This document shows, piece after piece, positions 36,641 through 44,996 of a DNA stretch of 64,000 nt. The position numbers and the translations under genes were made by a program. Origin of the DNA: Pigmentiphaga sp. GTDB taxonomy: Bacteria > Pseudomonadota > Gammaproteobacteria > Burkholderiales > Burkholderiaceae_B. Under the pieces are notes generated by a model. That model saw only the letters and a program-made list of their open reading frames with translations. It was not told the origin of the DNA and made no database searches. The stretch covers positions 1-64,000 of the forward strand of contig JALOAI010000007.1 in assembly GCA_023228945.1 (NCBI GenBank). Reading direction: 5' to 3'. Position 1 is the stretch's first letter. Every line of letters starts with the position of its first letter.

Positions 36641-38059
36641 ATGAACATGCGCATTTGGCTGGCCGCGGGTCTGGCCGTTGCCGCCCTGCCGGTACAGGCC
36701 CTGGGCCTGCTGGACGCCTATATGGCGGCTCGCGAGTACGATCCCTTGTACCGTTCGGCCTGGCAGGCGCGGCAGGCCGGCCTCCAGGAAGAGATCATCG
36801 CGCGCTCGCAGTTGTTGCCGGACGCCAACCTCAGCTATTCGCACAACCGCAATTGGCTGCATCAAGACGTCTATTCCCCCGTCACCGGCCAGGAAACCTC
36901 GGCCTCCAACGCCAACTATCCCAGTTATGTCGGCCGGATCGAGCTGCGCCAACCCGTGGTCAATCTGCAGGCCTGGGCCGGCTATCGCCAGGGCCAGGCC
37001 CAGTCGCAGCTGGCCGAGGCCGAGTTCGATGATCGCCATCAGGAGTTGATGCTGCGTCTTTACGAGGGTTATGCCGACGCCTTGCTGGCCCGCGATCAGG
37101 TGGCCATCGCCGAAGCCCGGCAGATTGCCTACGAGGAACGGATGCGGGCCAACGAACGCATGTTCAGGGCGGGCGAGGGCACCCGTACCGACATGATCGA
37201 AACCCGTTCGCGCTACGACATCGCGGTGGCGGAAGTCATCGCGGCGCGTGGCGACCTGGGCAACGCCATGCGGGCCCTGGGCGCGATGATCGGCCCCGGC
37301 CGGGTCCGCAATGTCAGTGAACTGGACCAACTGGTGCCGGGCTTCAGGCCGCTGGCGATGCAGCCGGCCGACGTCGATAGTTGGGTGCGGCTCGGCCTGG
37401 GCGGCAACGCCCAGGTGGTGGCGCGCCGGCTGGGCGTCAAGGCGGCCGACGCCAACATCAATCGTCAGCGGGCCGGGCACTATCCCACGGTCGATATCGT
37501 GGCCAGCTACAGCCTGGACGAAGCCGATTCGGTCAGTACCATCAACCAGCGCAATCGGCGCGCCACCATCGGCGTACAGTTGCGCGTACCGCTCTACGCC
37601 GGCGGCGGCACCAGCGCCCGCACCACGCAGGCCGTGGCGCAGTACGAAAAAGCCCAGGCCGACCTCGACGCCGCCGTCAATGGCGTGGAGGTGGAGCTGC
37701 GCCGCCAGTTCGATCTGATCGAAAGCAACGTCACCAAGATCCGCGCGCTGGAGCAGGCGGTGGAGTCGGCCACGCTGCTGGTGGAAGCCACGCGCCGCAG
37801 CGTGGAGGGCGGCGTGCGCGTGAACCTGGATGTGCTCAACGCCGAGGAGCAGCTCTACACCTCGCGGCGCGACCTGGCCCAGGCCCGCTACGATTACCTC
37901 GATGCCTATATGCGGCTGCGTTACTATGCCGGCGTACTGACGATAGACGACCTCGAAGCGGTCGCGCGTTATTTTGCCGCGCCCGGCAGCGCCCGCTCGA
38001 AAGCGCTACCCACCGGTGCCGGCGCGCCATCGGTGGTGCGCACTTCCCAAGCCGGATGA
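36641..38059 (+). CDS. TolC-family outer membrane channel for type I secretion
   Basis: 472 residues. Signal peptide MNMRIWLAAGLAVAALPVQA (1-20) and two OEP repeats of long helices, with LLDAYMAAREYDPLYRSA near the start and RSVEGGVRVNLDVLNAEEQLYTSRRDLAQARYDYL near the end, in the pattern of TolC/AprF/PrtF. It forms the outer membrane exit duct of the ABC-HlyD machine. Start at ATG 36641 with AGGAGG 6 bp upstream, so a longer upstream frame is rejected. Confidence 0.94.
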   Translation: MNMRIWLAAGLAVAALPVQALGLLDAYMAAREYDPLYRSAWQARQAGLQEEIIARSQLLPDANLSYSHNRNWLHQDVYSPVTGQETSASNANYPSYVGRIELRQPVVNLQAWAGYRQGQAQSQLAEAEFDDRHQELMLRLYEGYADALLARDQVAIAEARQIAYEERMRANERMFRAGEGTRTDMIETRSRYDIAVAEVIAARGDLGNAMRALGAMIGPGRVRNVSELDQLVPGFRPLAMQPADVDSWVRLGLGGNAQVVARRLGVKAADANINRQRAGHYPTVDIVASYSLDEADSVSTINQRNRRATIGVQLRVPLYAGGGTSARTTQAVAQYEKAQADLDAAVNGVEVELRRQFDLIESNVTKIRALEQAVESATLLVEATRRSVEGGVRVNLDVLNAEEQLYTSRRDLAQARYDYLDAYMRLRYYAGVLTIDDLEAVARYFAAPGSARSKALPTGAGAPSVVRTSQAG

Positions 38060-38072
38060 TTCCTGTTCTCCT

Positions 38073-38879
38073 ATGACATATTGGTTCCGATCGCTGGCCT
38101 CGACCTGGTCGTACCGCGGCATGGTCCGCGCCATTTCCGAGCGCGACCTGCGGGCGCGATACACCGGCTCCGTGCTGGGGCCGCTGTGGCTGATCCTGCA
38201 GCCGCTGGCCATGATCCTCATCTATACCCTGGTGTTCTCGCAGGTGATGCAGGCCCGTCTGCCGGGCACCCAGAGCGGCGCTTTCGGCTACAGCATCTTC
38301 ATTTGCGCCGGGCTCATCAGCTGGGGCCTGTTCACCGAAATCTGCCAGCGCACCAAGGGCGTGTTCCTGGAGCATGCCAACCTGATCAAAAAGGTGCAGT
38401 TTCCCAAGCTGGTGCTGCTGGTGCCCATCGTGGTGGTGGCGCTGTTCAATTTCCTGGTGCTCACCTTGCTGTACTTCGTCTTCCTGCTGCTGATCGGCGC
38501 CTGGCCGGGTTGGGCGATCCTGGCCGCGATCCCCGCGGTGCTTACCCTGGCGGTGCTGGCGCTGGGCATGGGCCTGCTGGCCGGTGTGCTTCATGTGTTC
38601 GTGCGCGACGTCGGGCAGATCATCGATATCAGCATGCAATTGCTGTTCTGGGCCACGCCCATTGTCTATCCCATCTCCATCCTGCCGGAAGCCTTCAAGT
38701 CGCTGATCCGGCTCAATCCGGTGGTGGCGCCCATCACCCAACTGCAGCAGGTATTCCTGGCGGGCCAGATTCCGGATTACTCGACGCTGGCGTATCCCCT
38801 GGCGGTCGCCGCGGTTTTCCTGGCCCTGGCCCTGTGGTGCTATCGCCGCCTGTTCAGCGAAATGCTGGATTACCTCTGA
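38073..38879 (+). CDS. wzm: Polysaccharide ABC transporter, permease subunit Wzm
   Basis: 268 residues, six predicted transmembrane helices, ABC-2 family. The landmarks RDLRARYTGSVLGPLWLILQPL near the N-terminus and the later FWATPIVYP block are typical of Wzm/KpsM/TagG exporters of O-antigen or capsule. It works with the ATPase Wzt encoded next to flip lipid-linked polysaccharide to the periplasm. It starts 13 bp after the tolC-like gene, so it may be cotranscribed with the secretion system. Confidence 0.93.
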   Translation: MTYWFRSLASTWSYRGMVRAISERDLRARYTGSVLGPLWLILQPLAMILIYTLVFSQVMQARLPGTQSGAFGYSIFICAGLISWGLFTEICQRTKGVFLEHANLIKKVQFPKLVLLVPIVVVALFNFLVLTLLYFVFLLLIGAWPGWAILAAIPAVLTLAVLALGMGLLAGVLHVFVRDVGQIIDISMQLLFWATPIVYPISILPEAFKSLIRLNPVVAPITQLQQVFLAGQIPDYSTLAYPLAVAAVFLALALWCYRRLFSEMLDYL

Positions 38880-38901
38880 TTCCGCCGTCGCCTTCCGCAA
38901 G

Positions 38902-40140
38902 ATGTCCAAACCCGTGATTTCCGTGGCCGGCCTGGGCAAGGCCTACGCCAGCGCCTATGGCAAGAAAGATTTGATGCGCCGCCTGCTCTCGGGCCGCGCC
39001 GACCCCGCGCGCCTGCGCTGGGTGCTGCGCAACGTCAGCTTCGAGGTTGGCCGCGGCGAGGCCGTCGGCCTGATTGGCGTGAACGGCGCGGGCAAGAGTA
39101 CGCTGCTCAAGATGCTGGCGGGTACGACCCGGCCCACCGAGGGCTCGATCGGCATCGATGGCACGATCTCGGCGCTGCTCGAACTGGGCCTGGGCTTTCA
39201 TGGCGACTTCACCGGCCGCCAGAATGCCTATATGTCGGGCCAGATGACCGGCCGCAGCCGCGCCGAGATGGACGCGGTGATGGACGAGATCGAAGCCTTT
39301 GCCGAAGTGGGCGATTATTTCGACTGGCCGGTGCGCACCTACTCCAGCGGCATGCAGGTGCGCGTGGCGTTCGCGGTGGCCACCGCGTTCAAGCCCGATG
39401 TGCTGATCATCGACGAGGCGCTGGCGGTGGGCGACGCCTATTTCCAGCACAAATCGTTCGCCCGCATCCGGCAGTTTCGCGAAGAAGGCGTCACGCTGCT
39501 GTTCGTGTCGCACGATCCGGGCGCCATCAAGAGCCTGTGCGACCGCGCCATCCTGCTGTCGGCCGGCGGCGTGGAGAAAGACGGCGATCCGGTGGAAGTC
39601 CTGGATTACTACTATGCCCTGATCTCGGCGCGCGAGGGCGCGGCCGAGGCCGAAGGGCAGGAGCAGGATTACGGACGGCGCTCCGGCAACGGCCGCGCCC
39701 GCATGGTATCGGCGCAGATGCTGGGCGCCAGCGATACCAACGCCGTCGACCAGCCCATGTTCCGCGTGGGCGAGCCGGCGCGGCTGCGGGTGGAGATCGA
39801 AGTCCACGAGCCCCTGCCGGGACTGACGCTGGGCATGACCATCCGCGATCGTACCGGCTACGACGTGTTCGGCATGAACACGCGGCGCATGGGCTTTGCC
39901 GACATTGGCCTGGAGCCGGGACGGCGGGTGGTCGAGTTCATCCTGCCCAGCCTGGCCATCGGGCCGGGCCATTACCACATCAGCATGGCGCTGCACGACG
40001 ACGATCACCACGTGGCCGGCAACTACGATCGCTGGGATCAGGCGCTGGTGTTCGAAGTGACGTTCGGCAGCGGAGTGGCGTTTGCGGGGGTGGCGGCGCT
40101 GCCGGTGGAGATGGAAGTCAGGCCGATCGACTCGGTGTGA
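38902..40140 (+). CDS. wzt: Polysaccharide ABC transporter, ATPase subunit Wzt with C-terminal sugar-binding domain
   Basis: 412 residues. ATPase domain (about 1-250): Walker A GVNGAGKST, signature YSSGMQVRVAF, Walker B VLIIDEALAVGD. A linker is followed by a C-terminal beta-sandwich (about 265-405; FRVGEPARLRVEIEV, GMTIRDRTGYDVFGMNT, GHYHISMALHD), as in the Wzt proteins that recognise a capped O-polysaccharide end. This implies chain-termination-coupled export. It ends directly at the border of the catabolic block. Confidence 0.93.
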   Translation: MSKPVISVAGLGKAYASAYGKKDLMRRLLSGRADPARLRWVLRNVSFEVGRGEAVGLIGVNGAGKSTLLKMLAGTTRPTEGSIGIDGTISALLELGLGFHGDFTGRQNAYMSGQMTGRSRAEMDAVMDEIEAFAEVGDYFDWPVRTYSSGMQVRVAFAVATAFKPDVLIIDEALAVGDAYFQHKSFARIRQFREEGVTLLFVSHDPGAIKSLCDRAILLSAGGVEKDGDPVEVLDYYYALISAREGAAEAEGQEQDYGRRSGNGRARMVSAQMLGASDTNAVDQPMFRVGEPARLRVEIEVHEPLPGLTLGMTIRDRTGYDVFGMNTRRMGFADIGLEPGRRVVEFILPSLAIGPGHYHISMALHDDDHHVAGNYDRWDQALVFEVTFGSGVAFAGVAALPVEMEVRPIDSV

Positions 40141-40170
40141 GGGCGGGAAGGGAGGCCATGCCTGGGAGGC

Positions 40171-40287
40171 GGAGCCCAGCACCAGAATCATGGGAAACTG
40201 GCCCAGCAGGGTCGCCGGGGCCTGCTCCTTCACGTCGTAAGGGAGCTTGTTGTCCACCAGCACCGTTTGGCCGGTTTGCGTGGCCAT
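40171..40287 (-). pseudogene. Remnant of a Bug/TctC solute receptor gene
   Basis: On the minus strand from ATG 40287 the frame reads MATQTGQTVLVDN joined to KLPYDVKEQAPATLLGQFPMILVL. Both blocks belong to Bug receptors, where they are normally separated by about 40 residues (the PGANG to KSLPYD interval; compare the intact gene at 42174). Everything before and after is missing. The fragment is therefore an internally deleted and truncated copy, lying 7 bp downstream of the iclR stop and about 30 bp from the wzt stop. It may mark an edge of a rearrangement. Confidence 0.6.
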
Positions 40288-40294
40288 GCCGCGC

Positions 40295-41047
40295 CTAGCG
40301 GCTCGAGTGCAGCCTCCGCTGATCGGGATCGGACAAGGCGCGGGCCAGTTGGTTGCCCGCTTCCACCAGCGGCAGATGATAGGTTTCGAGTACTTCGCGT
40401 GTGAGGCGGTCGGCAACGCCCGACACGCACAACGCACCGAACAATTGGCGCGTGGCGCGGAACACCGGGATGGCGATGCTCGACATATTGGGATCGCGCT
40501 CGCGCACCGAGATGTAATGGCCGGTGCGGCGGATTCGATCGTAGAGCGCCCCGGGGTGATTCGAATAGGCCAGCAGCACCCGACCGGAGGCGCCTTTGTC
40601 CAGCGGCATCCGCTCGCCCACCCGGATATGCACGCGAGCCGGCGTGGCCCGGTCGACACGCGCCACGCAAGTGCGCCAATTGCCTTCGCGCACGAAGAAC
40701 GCGGCGGTTTCGCCCGTGGCCTCGTGCAACTGGCGCAAAAGGGTGTCGATCACATTGTTGACGTCGAAGGCCGTTTGATAGCGCACGCCCAGCCAGCCTG
40801 CGGCCGGCCCAAGGCGCCAGCGCGCATCCTCGGTCTGCACCAGGTAACCCGACCGCGCCAGCGTCCGGGCGGTGCGCAACAAGGTGGTTTTGTCCATGCC
40901 CAGCCGGCGACTCAGTTCGGACAGGGAAACGCTTTGCTCGTCTACCTGGAAAACGTCGAGTAGCGCCAAGGCTCGCGAGACGGCGTTGACGTTCTCGCGG
41001 GGCGGCTTGCTATCGGCTGGTGCGGTGATTCCGGGGAGTGTCGACAT
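40295..41047 (-). CDS. IclR-family transcriptional regulator
   Basis: 250 residues from the ATG at 41047. N-terminal winged HTH (about 20-80; SRALALLDVFQ, LSELSRRLGMDKTTLLRTARTLARSGYL) and the IclR effector domain with GASGRVLLAY and a C-terminal LPLVEAGNQLARAL helix. Upstream in-frame ATGs at 41071 and 41110 exist, but the former lies inside a perfect palindrome likely to be the operator. Divergent from the methylisocitrate-lyase-like gene, it probably regulates that operon. Confidence 0.9.
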   Translation of the reverse strand: MSTLPGITAPADSKPPRENVNAVSRALALLDVFQVDEQSVSLSELSRRLGMDKTTLLRTARTLARSGYLVQTEDARWRLGPAAGWLGVRYQTAFDVNNVIDTLLRQLHEATGETAAFFVREGNWRTCVARVDRATPARVHIRVGERMPLDKGASGRVLLAYSNHPGALYDRIRRTGHYISVRERDPNMSSIAIPVFRATRQLFGALCVSGVADRLTREVLETYHLPLVEAGNQLARALSDPDQRRLHSSR

Positions 41048-41061
41048 ACTGCCGTATATGC

Positions 41062-41078
41062 GTTGTGCCATGCACAAC
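41062..41078. promoter_or_regulatory. Perfect palindrome, candidate IclR-type operator
   Basis: GTTGTGC-CAT-GCACAAC (41062-41078) has 7-bp perfect arms and lies 15 bp upstream of the chosen regulator start and about 150 bp upstream of the divergent lyase gene. Position and symmetry fit an autoregulatory operator for the IclR dimer. Confidence 0.55.
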
Positions 41079-41228
41079 CAGATTGTAGGGAGTGATGCTG
41101 CTTGCCACAATCCGTCTCAGGGTACGGCCAGGCGCCGAAACGCACCCGAGACCCCTCGCAGCCTTTCACCGCGCCGCGCCCGATGCCGCCGGACCCGATA
41201 CCGCGACCTTCATCCAAGACACGTTTCC

Positions 41229-42152
41229 ATGCTGATCGACACTCTCACAAGCACTCTGCCAGCAGGCACGCCGGGCCAGCGCTTTCGCGACGAACTCGCC
41301 CGGGCCAGTCCGCTGCCCATCGTGGGCACGATGAATGCCTTCAGCGCCATCCTGGCCCAGCGAGCCGGCCACAAGGCCATTTACCTGGCTGGAGGCGGTC
41401 TGGCCACCCATGCCTATGGCTTGCCCGATCTGGCGTTGACGACCATGACCGAGGTGCTGGCCGAGGTGCGCCGCATTACCGACGCCTGCGATCTGCCGCT
41501 GATGGTCGATGTCGATACCGGCTTCGGCGGCGCCCTGAACATCGCGCGGCTGCTTCAGGGCCTGATCAAGGATGGTGCGGCGGCGATGCACATCGAAGAT
41601 CAAATCGTGCTCAAGCGCTGTGGACATCGGCCCAACAAAGGCCTGGTGCCCACGACGGAAATGCTGGACCGGATCAAGGCCTGTGTGGACGCCCGCACCG
41701 ATTCGACATTCTTTCTGGTGGCGCGCACCGATGCGTTGGCGAGCGAGGGCCTGCAGGCCAGCATCGACCGTGCCTGTGCCTATCTCGAAGCCGGGGCCGA
41801 CATGATCTTTGCCGAAGCCTGCACCGAACTGTCGCAGTATCGCGCCTTCGCCGAGGCGCTCGGCCGCCCGCATGCGCTGCTGGCCAACGTGACGGAGTTC
41901 TCCTTGACGCCCAGTTTTACGCAAGCCGAGTTGGCTGGCGCGGGGGTCGCCGCGGCGCTATATCCATTGTCAGCGGCGCGGGCGATGGCGCACGCCGCCA
42001 CCGTGGTGTTCCAAACCATCCTGCGTGAAGGCAGCCAGCAGTCCGTACTCGACATCATGCAAACACGCGCGCAGCTCTATGAAGCCCTGAACTACGAGGC
42101 CTACGAGGCCAGGTACGACGCCCTGCATGCCGCCAACGACGGCAAGTCTTGA
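41229..42152 (+). CDS. Isocitrate lyase/PEP mutase superfamily enzyme (methylisocitrate lyase-like)
   Basis: 307 residues, (beta/alpha)8 barrel. Metal-site block DVDTGFGG, IEDQ, catalytic loop KRCGHRPNK and VARTDALASEGL closely follow PrpB (2-methylisocitrate lyase). The related dimethylmalate lyase and oxaloacetate hydrolase cannot be excluded. No prpC or prpD is nearby, and the operon partners are a carboxylate receptor, an amidohydrolase and an Ldh-type dehydrogenase. Cleavage of a substituted 2-hydroxysuccinate is therefore inferred rather than the propionate cycle. Start at ATG 41229 (MLIDTLTS). Confidence 0.85.
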   Translation: MLIDTLTSTLPAGTPGQRFRDELARASPLPIVGTMNAFSAILAQRAGHKAIYLAGGGLATHAYGLPDLALTTMTEVLAEVRRITDACDLPLMVDVDTGFGGALNIARLLQGLIKDGAAAMHIEDQIVLKRCGHRPNKGLVPTTEMLDRIKACVDARTDSTFFLVARTDALASEGLQASIDRACAYLEAGADMIFAEACTELSQYRAFAEALGRPHALLANVTEFSLTPSFTQAELAGAGVAAALYPLSAARAMAHAATVVFQTILREGSQQSVLDIMQTRAQLYEALNYEAYEARYDALHAANDGKS

Positions 42153-42173
42153 TCCATCACCGAGGAGACGCAA

Positions 42174-43151
42174 ATGCCCTTTCTTACCCGTTATCTGCAG
42201 CGGGCGGCCGGCGTTGCCGCCATATTCGCCTGCGGCATCGCCGGCGTGGTCGCCCAGCCCACCGGCACCTCGCAGCCCATACGCATGGTAGTGCCGTTCT
42301 CGCCTGGCAGCTACACCGACAACGTCGCCCGCATCGTGGCGCCGGCCATGGCCGAGCGCCTCGGAGCGACGATCATCATTGAAAACCGGCCCGGCGCCAA
42401 TGGCATCATCGGCGCCGACCACGTAGCCAAGGCCGCCCCGGACGGCCGCACCATCCTGGTGGGCGGCGCCAGCGTCAACGTGATCAACCCCGGCTTGTAC
42501 AAGTCGCTGCCCTACGATCCGATCAAGGATCTGGTGCCGGTCGCGCGTATCGGTCTGTTGCCGTTCCTGTTGGTGGTGCATCCCGATGTGCCGGCCAGGA
42601 CTCTGGCCGAGCTGATCGACTACGCCAAGCAGAATCCCGGCCGGCTGGCCTATGCCACGCCCAACGCGGCTACCTTGGTTGGCATGGAAACATTCAAGCG
42701 TACCGCTGGCATCGACATTCTCTCGGTGCCGTACAAATCCAGTCCACAGGCCATGACCGACCTGGCCGGCGATCATGTGCAGGTGCTGATTGCCGACGTG
42801 GCCACCGCCATGCCCCAGATCGAAGGCGGCAAGGCGCGCCTGTTGGCCGTGACGATGAAAACGCGTTCGCCTTTGCTGCCGGATGTACCGCCGATGAGCG
42901 ACGAGGTGGAGGGCTTCGACCTGACCGCATGGACGGGCCTGCTGGCACCCGGCGGTACGCCGCCCGAAACCGTCCGGCGCCTTGCCGATGCCTTGAAGGC
43001 CGCCGTGGCCGACCCCGCGGTTGCCCAAAGCCTGGCATCCATCGGCTTCGATATTCAGCCGCTCGGCCCCGATGAGTTTGGTCCCGTCGTGCGCGCCGAG
43101 ATCGAAACGTACCGACAGCAGATCCGCGATGCCGGCATCGAGCAGCAATAA
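42174..43151 (+). CDS. Bug-family (TctC) periplasmic solute receptor
   Basis: 325 residues. Signal peptide about 1-27 and the tripartite tricarboxylate receptor fold: IRMVVPFSPGSYTDNVAR, IIENRPGANGIIGADHVAKAAPDG, KSLPYDPIKDL. These receptors are abundant in Alcaligenaceae and bind carboxylates. No TctA or TctB membrane genes are in the window, so it must work with a pair encoded elsewhere. It starts 21 bp after the lyase gene, which suggests it delivers that pathway's substrate. Confidence 0.94.
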   Translation: MPFLTRYLQRAAGVAAIFACGIAGVVAQPTGTSQPIRMVVPFSPGSYTDNVARIVAPAMAERLGATIIIENRPGANGIIGADHVAKAAPDGRTILVGGASVNVINPGLYKSLPYDPIKDLVPVARIGLLPFLLVVHPDVPARTLAELIDYAKQNPGRLAYATPNAATLVGMETFKRTAGIDILSVPYKSSPQAMTDLAGDHVQVLIADVATAMPQIEGGKARLLAVTMKTRSPLLPDVPPMSDEVEGFDLTAWTGLLAPGGTPPETVRRLADALKAAVADPAVAQSLASIGFDIQPLGPDEFGPVVRAEIETYRQQIRDAGIEQQ

Positions 43152-43153
43152 CC

Positions 43154-44008
43154 ATGACCTTCGATGCCCGCTGCGCGGTAGACAGCCATGTCCATGTGTT
43201 GGATAGCCGGCGCTTTCCGTTCACCAACCCGGATGGCTACAAACCCCAGGCCAACGAATGCGGCACGCCCGAGGAGTTGCGGGTCGTGCTGGATGCCCAT
43301 GGCATGACGCATGCGTTGCTCGTCAACCCCTTCGCCGGCTATGCCACCGACAACCGCTGCATGCTCGATGCTATCGCACGCTCTCACGGCCGGTACAAAG
43401 GCGTGGCCCTGGTGGGCCATGACGACGATGATCGTGTTTTGCAAGGCTTGAGCGACGGTGGCGTAGTGGGGGCGCGCTTCAACACCTTGTTTGCCGGCGC
43501 CACGTCGCTCAAAGGCGCCGCAGGAGAGCGGCTGCTGCGCCGGGTGAAGGACCAAGGTTGGTTTGCCCAGGTGTATTACCAGGGCGATGGGCTGATCGAA
43601 TTGCTGCCTCTGCTCCAGACCGTTGGCCTGCCGGTGGTGGTGGATCACTGCGGCTGTCCCGATCCCGAACGTGGTCTGGCGCAGCCGGGCTTTCAGGCGC
43701 TGCTGGAACTCGGGCGTAGCGGTGGCTCGGTGATCAAATTGTCGGGTGTTTTCCGCTACTCCCGGCAAGATTGGCCGTATCGCGATACCGAGCCTTATAT
43801 AGCGGCGCTGATCGAAGCCTTTACCCTGGAGCACTGTGTCTGGGGCTCGGACTGGCCGTTCGTTCGGGTGCCGAAGCGCATGGATTATGGCCCTGTTCTA
43901 GCCCTGCTCGCCCATTGGCTGCCCGACGAAAGGGAGCGCCGAACCGTCTTGTGGGATGCGCCGGCCCGCTGGTTCGGCTTCAAGGAAAGCGGCCATGAAG
44001 TCGCCTGA
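43154..44008 (+). CDS. TIM-barrel amidohydrolase-superfamily protein (lactonase-like)
   Basis: 284 residues, amidohydrolase 2 family. N-terminal DSHVHVLD, PDGYKP, central VVVDHCGCPDPERG and C-terminal WGSDWPFVR are shared with 2-pyrone-4,6-dicarboxylate lactonase and sulfomuconolactonase. It probably hydrolyses a lactone or similar ring to a carboxylic acid. It starts 2 bp after the Bug gene and overlaps the next gene by 14 bp, so the four genes form one tight operon. Confidence 0.87.
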   Translation: MTFDARCAVDSHVHVLDSRRFPFTNPDGYKPQANECGTPEELRVVLDAHGMTHALLVNPFAGYATDNRCMLDAIARSHGRYKGVALVGHDDDDRVLQGLSDGGVVGARFNTLFAGATSLKGAAGERLLRRVKDQGWFAQVYYQGDGLIELLPLLQTVGLPVVVDHCGCPDPERGLAQPGFQALLELGRSGGSVIKLSGVFRYSRQDWPYRDTEPYIAALIEAFTLEHCVWGSDWPFVRVPKRMDYGPVLALLAHWLPDERERRTVLWDAPARWFGFKESGHEVA

Positions 44009-44996
44009 CGCCGTGCCGGCGCGAGTCCGGTTGACGCTGGAGCAGGCCCGGGAGTTGTCTCAACGGGCGCTGATGGGGATCGGCCACACCGCGGGAGAGG
44101 CGGCCATTCTGGCCGATCATATGCTCGATGCTGCCTTATGCGGCTACGAATATTCCGGGCTGCCCAAGATCCTGAATCTCGCCGAGCAGCGGCGTCTTCG
44201 GCCGGCCCCCGAGCCGATGCGCATGGTGCATGAAACCGAGGTTTCGGCACGGCTGCACGGCGGTGGCCAGAATGGCATGCTGACCTTGCATCGCGCCGCC
44301 GGCATCGCCATTGACAAGGCGACGGCGCACGGCTTTGCCGTGGTGGGCGTCAATCACACCTGGATGAGCGGGCGAGGCGCCTATTACATGGAAATGCTGG
44401 CCAATGCCGGTTTGATCGGCATCCATACGGTGAGTTCGCGCCCCCAGGTCGCTCCGCCGGGGGCGGCGGGCGCCGCCGTTGGCACCAACCCGGTCTCGTT
44501 CGGCTTCCCCGGCCTGAACCAGCCGCTCTTGATCGATCTGGGCACTTCGGCGCTGATGTTCACCGACCTGGCCTTGCGCGCGCGGCGTGGCGAGTGGCTG
44601 CCGGAAGGCGTGGCCATCGATGCGGAGGGACGGCCCACACGCGATCCGGCGCTGGCCAGCCTGGGTGCCGTACTTTCCTTCGGCGGCCACAAGGGATTTG
44701 CCCTGGCGCTGGCCATGCAGGCCCTGGGGGTGCTCGCCGGATCCGACGATGACCCCGCCGAAAGTGCCGGCTATTTGATGCTTGCGGTCCGCCCCGACCT
44801 GATGATGCCGCTGGCGGATTATCGACAAGCCCTGGCGGCCGGCCTGGCCCGCGTCAAGGCCACACCGCGCCAGGCCGGTGTGGCCGAGATTCGTATTCCT
44901 TCGGAGAGGGCCTTGCGCGAACGCGAGCGGAATCGCGAGGCCGGCATCGAAATCGACGCCGCGGTACGCGACGCCCTGGAGGCGCTGGCTGGCTAA
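43995..44996 (+). CDS. Malate/L-lactate/ureidoglycolate dehydrogenase family (Ldh2) oxidoreductase
   Basis: 333 residues. NAD(P)-dependent 2-hydroxyacid/2-ketoacid oxidoreductase of the Ldh2 fold: HTAGEAAILADHML, ARLHGGGQNGML, AVVGVNHTWMSGRGAYY, AAVGTNPVSFGFPG and GGHKGFALAL. The reduced or oxidised substrate is unknown; in this operon it may handle the keto acid released by the lyase. Start at ATG 43995 inside the previous gene. The stop TAA shares bases with the stop of the convergent glycosyltransferase (CTAA at 44993-44996). Confidence 0.9.
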   Translation: MKSPDAVPARVRLTLEQARELSQRALMGIGHTAGEAAILADHMLDAALCGYEYSGLPKILNLAEQRRLRPAPEPMRMVHETEVSARLHGGGQNGMLTLHRAAGIAIDKATAHGFAVVGVNHTWMSGRGAYYMEMLANAGLIGIHTVSSRPQVAPPGAAGAAVGTNPVSFGFPGLNQPLLIDLGTSALMFTDLALRARRGEWLPEGVAIDAEGRPTRDPALASLGAVLSFGGHKGFALALAMQALGVLAGSDDDPAESAGYLMLAVRPDLMMPLADYRQALAAGLARVKATPRQAGVAEIRIPSERALRERERNREAGIEIDAAVRDALEALAG

